A stretch of 64,000 bases of DNA, taken from the NCBI GenBank assembly GCA_913060695.1, contig CAJXUA010000001.1:124001-188000 (forward strand), given 5' to 3'. Made by a program: the position numbers and the translations under genes. The stretch is from an uncultured Gammaproteobacteria bacterium. GTDB lineage: Bacteria > Pseudomonadota > Gammaproteobacteria > Pseudomonadales > Pseudohongiellaceae. Below the pieces are notes generated by a model that saw only the letters and a program-made list of their open reading frames with translations, did not search any database and was not told the origin of the DNA. Positions 58,045 to 64,000 of the stretch are shown piece after piece. Position 1 is the stretch's first letter. Each line of letters opens with the position of its first letter.

Positions 58045-58389
58045 TGTGTTGTCTCCTTATTATTTTGATTGAATTTTACATCATCATAGAGCCGGGAGTT
58101 CGAAACAAGCAAGTAGGGGTATGTAACGTTGCGTGACCGAAGCAGCGAGGTGGCGGTGTTGCGTGTGGAGTTTTCGGTCACGATCTAGAATCGCGCTGAC
58201 ATTTCTGGCGGGCATATTGTCAAATATGGCGCGCCAGATCGCTATCAGGGCGATCGAGAATTGAAATAGGCAATAAAAACAAAGAGGTGTAGGGCGGTGG
58301 CGGGCACGGCAATATTGGCGCGACCCTTGCTCTGTTGATAGAGTCGACATAATCATTGTCATCATCTTCGGTTTCACAGGAGTAATTTC
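58045..58389. other. Intergenic region with a hairpin; no gene seen
   Basis: This 345-bp gap separates the divergent YHS-like and DUF2970 genes. It has a 6+6-bp hairpin at 58205-58237 (outer CTGGCG/CGCCAG, inner CATATT/AATATG, with a small internal bulge) and otherwise no frame I trust. Confidence 0.35.
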
Positions 58390-58635
58390 ATGGCGAAGCA
58401 AGACGCAAGCAAGCAGGATTCAGGCAGAGTTGAAGCGGCTGCGCAGGTGGGTTGGGCTGCCTCTATGGCGAGTAGTGTTGCCGCCGCGTTCGGAGTGCAG
58501 AGCCATAAGAATCGCATGCGGGATTTCGAGCATGGCGATGTTAAGAAGTTTGTGATTTCAGGAATAACGCTGACTTTTGTGATTCTGTTTAGTCTTATAG
58601 GCGTGGTGCAGATCGTACTGCTAGGCGCGCAGTAG
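58390..58635 (+). CDS. DUF2970-domain membrane protein
   Basis: The 81-residue protein has the DUF2970 pattern: a helical lead (AASMASSVAAAFGVQSHKN), then RDFEHGD and a C-terminal membrane helix (about 55-78). The family occurs in proteobacteria with no set function. The last 57 bp also occur, degraded, before the second Tat gene, showing that this gene's end was inside the duplicated unit. Confidence 0.8.
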   Translation: MAKQDASKQDSGRVEAAAQVGWAASMASSVAAAFGVQSHKNRMRDFEHGDVKKFVISGITLTFVILFSLIGVVQIVLLGAQ

Positions 58636-58808
58636 TAGACTAGGCCAGTCATTCCTACACTTAAGCTAAGGCTGGCAGTGATTCAGCTCGAGTATATTAA
58701 CTCAGCCGCATGGGCGGCCTAGAGAATTCAAGAAAGGGAGAATGCTATGAACGAACAAGATAAGGCCCTACAGGGACGTCGTCGTTGGTTGCTCGGTAGC
58801 CTTGGCGC
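58617..58808. repeat. 192-bp perfect direct repeat, copy 1
   Basis: This stretch is identical, base for base, to 59733-59924. It covers the end of the DUF2970 gene, the intergenic leader and the first 62 bases of the Tat protein gene. The period is 1,116 bp. Confidence 0.97.
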
Positions 58809-59445
58809 TGTGGCGGCAGGTGCCGCTGTTGTGTCTGCATCGAGTAATGCAGCCCAGTCTTCTGCGCCCACTGCAGGCTTCGTACCTGTGAAGCATGCGC
58901 AGGATGCATGGCTTAATGAGGTGACAGGGGGGCACCGTGCATTCTTAGATTCCGCCTCTACCGAGGGGGGACTAACGGCTATGCATTATGCCAACAATCT
59001 CCTATCGGTTCAGGCGGAGGATTATGCTGGCAGTGAGTCAGACTTCTCAGTAGTCGTATGCTTTCGACACGTTTCAACGCCGCTAGGCTTTAACGACGCG
59101 ATGTGGGCGAAATACGGTACGTCATTGAGCGCTTTCATGTCGTTCAATGACCCTAAAACAGATCAAGCCTTCATGGTGAATCCCTTGAGTATGTCTCGAT
59201 CCGATATGGCGAATCGCGGTCGCACCTTGACCGAGATGGCGGGCAGAGGCGTACAGTTTGCAATTTGTAATCGCGCCACGCGCGGAATCTCGGGAATGAT
59301 TGCACGCGCGACCGGGGGCGATGCCAATGCCGTTTATGAAGAGCTAGTAGGGAATATCGCCGAGAATGCCCGTATGGTGCCGGCTGGCGTAATGGCGCTT
59401 ACCCGCTCGCAAGAGTACGGGTATAGCCTCCTATACTCGGGCTAA
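58747..59445 (+). CDS. Tat-exported DsrE-like protein, copy 1
   Basis: The 232-residue product has a Tat signal (GRRRWLLGSLG, then a hydrophobic Ala-rich stretch, cleavage near NAAQS). The mature part has DsrE-like features: HRAFLDSAS near the start, LGFNDAMWAKYG in the centre and ARMVPAGVMALTRSQEYGYSLLY at the end. Members are soluble and exported folded. The nearby TsdA-like cytochrome suggests sulfur chemistry. An AAAGGGAG ribosome site precedes the ATG. It is paralogous to the gene 1,116 bp downstream. Confidence 0.78.
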   Translation: MNEQDKALQGRRRWLLGSLGAVAAGAAVVSASSNAAQSSAPTAGFVPVKHAQDAWLNEVTGGHRAFLDSASTEGGLTAMHYANNLLSVQAEDYAGSESDFSVVVCFRHVSTPLGFNDAMWAKYGTSLSAFMSFNDPKTDQAFMVNPLSMSRSDMANRGRTLTEMAGRGVQFAICNRATRGISGMIARATGGDANAVYEELVGNIAENARMVPAGVMALTRSQEYGYSLLYSG

Positions 59446-59472
59446 TCCGCGTTACTCCCGAGTAGCATAAAG

Positions 59473-59650
59473 CTCCAGGATAGGTTCGAACGGACCTATC
59501 CTGTCTCACTTTCCTGGAAATGAATCGACGCAAGATTCTTTCACAGCTGCAGACGCAATATCCGGATAATCTAACTCTGGTTCCTCCATGCGGTACCGCT
59601 CCTTAGAGTTGATATGCGTAGTTAATTTCATCAAGCTACTCTTGGTAGTG
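59473..59650 (-). pseudogene. Decayed 3' fragment of the TsdA-like cytochrome gene
   Basis: Downstream of the first Tat gene lies sequence clearly related to 60594-60760, the end of the TsdA-like gene. Shared blocks include GGATAATC and CCTTAGAGTT, with substitutions and indels that break any frame. It corresponds roughly to the last 60 codons. The upstream part of the cytochrome gene is missing, which marks a duplication end. Confidence 0.7.
59476..59503. terminator. Hairpin after Tat gene copy 1
   Basis: A perfect 10-bp stem (CAGGATAGGT/ACCTATCCTG) with an 8-nt loop begins 30 bp past the stop. The same site after copy 2 keeps a hairpin of different loop. No T run follows. Confidence 0.5.
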
Positions 59651-59694
59651 TTGTCCATATCGCGGCAAGCTTACTATCTAGTCTTTCTAATAAC

Positions 59695-59751
59695 GTGATT
59701 CTGTTTAGTCGTACTGGCGTGGTGCAGATCGAACTGCTAGGCGCGCAGTAG
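59695..59751 (+). pseudogene. Decayed 3' end of the DUF2970 gene
   Basis: Matches 58579-58635, the last 19 codons including stop, with a few substitutions. The start and first three quarters of the gene are absent. It marks the left end of the duplicated unit. Confidence 0.85.
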
Positions 59752-59924
59752 TAGACTAGGCCAGTCATTCCTACACTTAAGCTAAGGCTGGCAGTGATTC
59801 AGCTCGAGTATATTAACTCAGCCGCATGGGCGGCCTAGAGAATTCAAGAAAGGGAGAATGCTATGAACGAACAAGATAAGGCCCTACAGGGACGTCGTCG
59901 TTGGTTGCTCGGTAGCCTTGGCGC
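59733..59924. repeat. 192-bp perfect direct repeat, copy 2
   Basis: Identical to 58617-58808. It includes the leader, ribosome site and first codons of the second Tat gene. Confidence 0.97.
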
Positions 59925-60564
59925 GGTGGCGGCAGGTGCCGCAGTGGTGTCTGCATCGAGCAACGCAGCACAATCGTCTACGCCGGCAACGGGCTTCATG
60001 CCTGCGCGCCATACTCTGGACTCTTGGATGGGTGAGATGCCGGGTGTCCATCGGGCATTTTTAGATTCCTCAACATCCAATGGCGGCATTACTGCGCTCA
60101 ACTATGCGCATAATATTCTGCTAGTGCACGTCGATGATTACGGTGGCAGTGAGTTAGATTACGCGCTAGTGGTTTGCTATCGTCACCAGTCGACACCTTT
60201 AGGGTTCAACGACGCGATGTGGGCAAAATATAGCGCCGCCTTCAGCGCCTTCATGGGCCTTACTGACTCTAGAACTGAGCAAGCCTTTATGGTGAATCCC
60301 TTAGATATACCAGGACGTTCAGACCTTGCGAGCCGCGGCCACACGCTTAGCGAGATGGCTGGCAGGGGCGCGCGTTATGCGGTCTGCAATCGTGCGACGC
60401 ACTCTGTTTCTGGTTTCCTTGCGCGTTCCACAGGCGGCAATGCCGATGCCATCTATGAAGAGCTTGCCGCTAATCTTATCGAGCACGCTCGCATGGTGCC
60501 CGCCGGTGTGATGGCGGCTACCCGTGCGCAAGAATACGGTTACAGCTTCTTGTACGCGGGCTGA
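59863..60564 (+). CDS. Tat-exported DsrE-like protein, copy 2
   Basis: This 233-residue paralogue of the gene 1,116 bp upstream has an identical Tat signal (GRRRWLLGSLG) and DNA identical through the leader. The mature region has diverged strongly (for example HYANNLLSVQ against NYAHNILLVH) while keeping LGFNDAMWAKY, ARMVPAGVMA and the C-terminal EYGYSFLYAG. Both copies are intact, so both may work. The convergent TsdA-like gene ends 5 bp past its stop. Confidence 0.78.
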   Translation: MNEQDKALQGRRRWLLGSLGAVAAGAAVVSASSNAAQSSTPATGFMPARHTLDSWMGEMPGVHRAFLDSSTSNGGITALNYAHNILLVHVDDYGGSELDYALVVCYRHQSTPLGFNDAMWAKYSAAFSAFMGLTDSRTEQAFMVNPLDIPGRSDLASRGHTLSEMAGRGARYAVCNRATHSVSGFLARSTGGNADAIYEELAANLIEHARMVPAGVMAATRAQEYGYSFLYAG

Positions 60565-60569
60565 AGCCT

Positions 60570-61511
60570 CTATTCCAAATTGCGATAGAACTCCCGTATA
60601 GGTCCGAAAGGACCTATTCGGTGCTGTTCAATCGGGAACGAATCGACATAGGGGCCATAAGGTCCATCCACAGGTTTAGTCGCGCGATCTGGATAATCAA
60701 CTTCTAGGTTCTCCATGTGGGGCCGTTCCTTAGAGTTTATATACGCGGCCACATCGAATGCCTGGTCGTCGGTCAGGTCGGGCTGCCCTAGTGGCATGCG
60801 TGCCTTGATGAAATTAGCGGCTGTCAGCACCCTGTGCATACCCGCGCCATCATTGAAACTGTCTGGCCCCCATAGCGGCGGGAATAAATAGCCCTCGCGA
60901 ATGTCTAGAGTGGCCTGTAAACCCAAACCATCATCGCCATGGCACACTTGGCAGCGTTGCTCATAAACCAATTGTCCGGCCTCTGGGTTCGCTGCTCGTG
61001 GTGGCTCGTTGAAGGCCTCGGGTTCGTTTGCCTCTCTTCGCGTTGCCCCCATCGCGGCAAACTGATCACCAAGACTCTCTATATAGGCGGCCATCGAGCG
61101 CAATTCGGCACTATCGCGGGAGAGCATAGTTCCGTTCATGCTGCGCTCCATGCAGCCATTGATACGATCTAACAAGTCGCCTTCGACGCCGTCACGCCCT
61201 GAGAAGCGAGGGTAGCGAGAAGAGGCCCCGAGTAAAGATAAGGTGCCCGGCTTGGTGCCGCTGTCTAGGTGGCAAGAAGAGCAATCGAGATTGCTTCCAC
61301 TAAAACGCATCGATGGGTCTTCGTGATTCGGACCCATCAGTACAGATGTTTCCCGTATCAAGGCGCGACCATACTCTACAGAGACTTCGGTGCCATTGGC
61401 GTCTAGGTCTGGGGTTTCTTGTAAAAGCCACATGGAGCCGAGCACTATGCCAACGCCGAGAACGCCACTGGCCAGCACGCTCATCATTAGACTCCCACGT
61501 TGATTACTCAT
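60570..61511 (-). CDS. tsdA: Diheme cytochrome c, TsdA-like thiosulfate dehydrogenase
   Basis: This 313-residue protein has an N-terminal membrane anchor (about 9-30) and two heme-c motifs: Cys77-Cys80-His81 and Cys187-Cys190-His191. The TsdA core is present: LDCSSCHLDSGTKPGT, DRINGCMERSMNG, where Cys120 matches the unusual axial heme-1 Cys ligand, and FPPLWGPDSFNDGAGM. TsdA joins two thiosulfates into tetrathionate or does the reverse. The start overlaps the upstream small gene by ATGA, so translation is coupled to the oxidase operon. Confidence 0.88.
   Translation of the reverse strand: MSNQRGSLMMSVLASGVLGVGIVLGSMWLLQETPDLDANGTEVSVEYGRALIRETSVLMGPNHEDPSMRFSGSNLDCSSCHLDSGTKPGTLSLLGASSRYPRFSGRDGVEGDLLDRINGCMERSMNGTMLSRDSAELRSMAAYIESLGDQFAAMGATRREANEPEAFNEPPRAANPEAGQLVYEQRCQVCHGDDGLGLQATLDIREGYLFPPLWGPDSFNDGAGMHRVLTAANFIKARMPLGQPDLTDDQAFDVAAYINSKERPHMENLEVDYPDRATKPVDGPYGPYVDSFPIEQHRIGPFGPIREFYRNLE
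60598..60617. terminator. Hairpin after Tat gene copy 2, within the tsdA 3' end
   Basis: A perfect 8-bp stem ATAGGTCC/GGACCTAT with a GAAA tetraloop lies 33 bp past the Tat gene stop and inside the convergent tsdA-like coding end. No T run. Confidence 0.45.
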
Positions 61512-61684
61512 TGCTGACCCCTCTTAGGTTCTTGCGCAGCGCTATTGTCGAAGCTTTCCAATTGGCGTTGAAACTGGTGTTTGGGCTGTTCCACTTGCGC
61601 TCTTATGCGCGGACTAAGTAGATACACCACCGTAAACGCAACGGCTGCGAATAGTGAGCCCCAAACTATAATAGATGTGATCAT
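61508..61684 (-). CDS. CcoQ-like 58-residue membrane protein
   Basis: Translation of 61684-61508 gives 58 residues with one N-terminal membrane helix (about 4-23, SIIVWGSLFAAVAFTVVYLL), then a charged Gln/Arg/Glu tail. Size and place, right after oxidase subunits, fit CcoQ, which stabilises cbb3 oxidase, though sequence is too short for proof. Its ATG overlaps the oxidase stop and its stop overlaps the cytochrome start, each as ATGA. Confidence 0.75.
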   Translation of the reverse strand: MITSIIVWGSLFAAVAFTVVYLLSPRIRAQVEQPKHQFQRQLESFDNSAAQEPKRGQQ

Positions 61685-64000
61685 GGTGCGCTCCTATCGC
61701 TAATATCGGCAAAGAACTCGCCAACATAGTGTGCCACGGCGTTAATTTCGTCGCTACTTAGTCGGTCCGTCCAAGGCGCCATAGATGTCCCCGCAACGCC
61801 GTTCTCTAATATCTTAATCCGCTCGGCTAGGCTAGCGCGCACACCTCGCATGTCAGTAGGTGCGATGGGCAGCTGTGCTGCCGCGAAGCCGTTGCCTGCC
61901 CCGTTGTCGCCGTGGCATTCGGCACAGTGCGTCGCATAGATTACAGCTCCGCTAGCAACAAGACCGGTGTTCGCTGCTTCTTGCTCAAGCGCAGAGAAAC
62001 TTTGCACGACACTTGCCAGTGCACTGCGCTCGGCAGTGCTCAGGTCGCGCCATGCCGGCATCGCAGAACCGTGTACGCCGTTCCACAGGACATCCGCCAA
62101 CATGCTGCGGGTGTACTCGCGTACCGCAAGATTCTTAGGCTGAGGTTCCAGCCACTGCGCCGCAACACCGTCTCCTTGCGCTTGGTCGCCGTGACAGCCG
62201 GCGCAGTTGTTCAGCCAAAGGCTTTGGCCTAATGCCAGATCTCCGCTATCCGCTAAAGAAGGGGCGTTGCCCCGCATTCGAGTGCGGGCCGGGTGTGCAT
62301 TTAGCAAGGGGGCGTCGAAGGACATCTGTGCCCAACGATTGTCCGGAGCAGCGGCGCGTGCAGCCTCGTCGCCCTCGGGGTAAGCAAGCTCTCGGGCTCG
62401 CCCTAATGAGTCGATGTAAGCCACGAGATCCTGTGCGTCTCGCTTAGGACGTGTAGCACTGCCGTCGAATAACTGTGTATAGGCGGGCATTATCGAGGCG
62501 GGCACAAGTGCGCGGGGATCATATAGGTGCGCATATTGCCAGTCTGCTGTACGCGTGCCCCCCGCGCGACTCAGGTCTGGGCCTATGCGACGGGTACCAA
62601 GCATGTGCGGAAACTCCAAGCGACCTTCCCAAGCGAGGGTGGGAGCGCCGAAGCGAGCGATGTCTGCCTCGGTGTAGCGGACCTGCTGGCTATGACAATA
62701 GGAGCAGCCTTCACGGCCGTAGACGTCGCGGCCACGAGCCTCGGCGGCGGTGTAGGGTAGAGGGCTGCCTGGCGCCATCGCCACACTCTGCTGCTCCAAC
62801 ACCTGTCTCGGTAAGAGGCCTAGTAGTGATACGGAGAGCACGAAGAACACAATGCCCGCAGCGCAGGCGACCACATAGGACATTGTCAGGCCACGGGAAG
62901 AGGTGTGCAGCTCGGAATGGGACGCTAGTGAATCTGTTTTCTGCGTTATGTGTGAAGCCGCAAGGGCTTGTGCGCCCGCGCCTCGCTCTCCTGTCACCAT
63001 GCCAATCAATAAGACGATAAAGCCAGTGGCGACGGGGATGGCCGAAATAGAACGCACGATCCAGTAGGGGCGAGAGGCCTGCAGGGATTCGATCCAAGGA
63101 GAGCCGTCTTGCCATAGCTGTCCCTGCACGATCCCGGCGAGCGTGAGATCGATGACCATGATGCTTATGCCGACTACGAGCAGCCAATAGGCCCACTCGA
63201 AAGCCTTCGCGTTATAGCGCGCCTGCGGCATGCGCTGCCATGCATGTAATATGCCGCCGATAGCGGCGAAGGTAGCGAAGCCGAGCATGGCCAAATGCGA
63301 GTGGCCGATTACCCAGTCGGTAAAATGTACCGCTTGGTTCAGACTCATATTGGCTTGCATGGAACCCTGGATACTCACGATCAAATAGAACACGACCGCC
63401 ATCGAAACGAAACGCAGGCCAATATCCTTAGGAATTAGCCCCGCCCCACGTTGGGAGAGCATGAGGTTGCTGACGACTATGATTACCACTACGCCCAATA
63501 GGAAAGAGGCGAGGATTGCCGTCATCTGCGCTTCCATAGGGATCACGGAGAAGATGTAGTGATGGGTGCCATTGAGGGGGTAGAGGAAGAACAATCCCCA
63601 GAAGCCCAACATGGAAAGGAAATGGCTGAAGATCGGTTTGCCTGTGGAGGCAGGAATAACGAAATAAAGAATCGCGAGCGCCATTGGGGTGACGAATAGA
63701 CCAACCGCGTCATGAATCCACAGGCCACTGAACGCGGCGCCAGCGGCACCGGGTACGAACTCAGGGGCGAAGTTGCCCATAGGATAAGAGAGGAGGGTGA
63801 ATACTAGACCCCCAATAAGATACCAGCTTGAAACATAGAGATCGGTGACGCCGCGGCGGATGAAGGGCGGTAAGAACTGAAACGCCGCCAGCGCTAAGCC
63901 TACGATAACGAAGACGTCGACTGCCATGGGGAACTCGGCCCATTCCAGTGGCTGACTAACGCCGGACAATACGAGTATCCAGCCGGGAATCATGACTGCG
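61681..64000 (-). CDS. Fused cbb3-type cytochrome c oxidase (CcoN-CcoO-CcoP-like), N-terminus outside window
   Basis: The frame is open to the window edge; residue numbers here are from Met at 63993. Residues 1-335 are the CcoN catalytic subunit from about its middle on. They include candidate copper-site His94 (IHDAVG) and His144-His145 (GTHHYIFSVIP), and heme-ligand candidates His231 and His233 (IGHSHLAML). A CcoO-type anchor (about 371-393) leads into heme motif Cys430-Cys433-His434 (EGCSYCHSQQVR) and RIGPDLSRAGG. Residues 590-770 hold two more heme domains, Cys597-Cys600-His601 and Cys690-Cys693-His694, with Met645 and Met738 as likely distal ligands, resembling the CcoP diheme. No membrane helix of CcoP's own is present. 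It should reduce oxygen and pump protons. Confidence 0.85.
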   Translation of the reverse strand, partial: AVMIPGWILVLSGVSQPLEWAEFPMAVDVFVIVGLALAAFQFLPPFIRRGVTDLYVSSWYLIGGLVFTLLSYPMGNFAPEFVPGAAGAAFSGLWIHDAVGLFVTPMALAILYFVIPASTGKPIFSHFLSMLGFWGLFFLYPLNGTHHYIFSVIPMEAQMTAILASFLLGVVVIIVVSNLMLSQRGAGLIPKDIGLRFVSMAVVFYLIVSIQGSMQANMSLNQAVHFTDWVIGHSHLAMLGFATFAAIGGILHAWQRMPQARYNAKAFEWAYWLLVVGISIMVIDLTLAGIVQGQLWQDGSPWIESLQASRPYWIVRSISAIPVATGFIVLLIGMVTGERGAGAQALAASHITQKTDSLASHSELHTSSRGLTMSYVVACAAGIVFFVLSVSLLGLLPRQVLEQQSVAMAPGSPLPYTAAEARGRDVYGREGCSYCHSQQVRYTEADIARFGAPTLAWEGRLEFPHMLGTRRIGPDLSRAGGTRTADWQYAHLYDPRALVPASIMPAYTQLFDGSATRPKRDAQDLVAYIDSLGRARELAYPEGDEAARAAAPDNRWAQMSFDAPLLNAHPARTRMRGNAPSLADSGDLALGQSLWLNNCAGCHGDQAQGDGVAAQWLEPQPKNLAVREYTRSMLADVLWNGVHGSAMPAWRDLSTAERSALASVVQSFSALEQEAANTGLVASGAVIYATHCAECHGDNGAGNGFAAAQLPIAPTDMRGVRASLAERIKILENGVAGTSMAPWTDRLSSDEINAVAHYVGEFFADISDRSAP

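Noticed and set aside
58084-58401. 105-codon minus-strand frame before the DUF2970 gene
   Set aside because: Composition looks random, with no ribosome site or domain, and it runs over the start of a supported gene.

Overview
This 64 kb window looks like a chromosomal segment of a free-living, aerobic gammaproteobacterium close to the Pseudomonas/Cellvibrio/marine OM60 side of the class. The basis is gene order rather than any marker RNA. The blocks lptM-lysA-dapF-DUF484, argH divergent from hemC-hemD-hemX-hemY, trxA-rho-ubiD and hemB are all arranged as in Pseudomonas-like genomes, and hemB has the metal-binding style usual for that group. No rRNA, tRNA, CRISPR array, prophage or insertion sequence was recognised.

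Layout: 1-4 kb, diaminopimelate/lysine block on the minus strand with a PIG-L deacetylase and the start of a family 2 glycosyltransferase where xerC often sits. 4-8 kb, a Gld-type ABC-2 exporter followed by a REP-like inverted pair. 8-10 kb, a two-component system. 10-17 kb, an ABC-F ATPase, small secreted or membrane proteins, a GNAT enzyme, a ZIP transporter and a diguanylate cyclase. 17.4-19.6 kb, an arsJ/GAPDH arsenate-detoxification pair. 19.7-31 kb, housekeeping genes (HtrA-like protease, argH, hemCDXY, ubiD, rho, trxA, hemB). 31-38 kb, a TVP38-flavin disulfide reductase fusion, dsbB, gshA, hslR, a HAD phosphatase and VOC proteins. 38-47.5 kb, cysQ, a secreted esterase, two convergent Sel1 proteins and a four-gene uptake/oxidoreduction operon (SSS symporter, Gfo/Idh/MocA, aldo/keto reductase, TauD/TfdA). 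47.5-57.4 kb, a malic enzyme, a GT90 glycosyltransferase, a TonB-dependent receptor with a glycine-rich plug, a class C beta-lactamase-fold protein and a large secreted zinc protease.

The most unusual part is 57.5-64 kb. A cbb3-type oxidase is encoded with subunits N, O and a diheme P-like domain in one polypeptide; its N-terminus lies beyond the window. It is coupled by ATGA overlaps to a 58-residue CcoQ-like membrane protein and a TsdA-like diheme cytochrome. Convergent to these are two tandem copies of a Tat-exported DsrE-like protein. They arose from a duplication with a period of 1,116 bp that also copied the end of a DUF2970 gene and the end of the cytochrome gene, both now decayed. A 192-bp block spanning the leader and signal peptide is identical in the two copies, while the mature proteins have diverged. 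The inferred job is periplasmic oxidation of thiosulfate or another sulfur compound feeding a terminal oxidase. This is a hypothesis from neighbourhood only.
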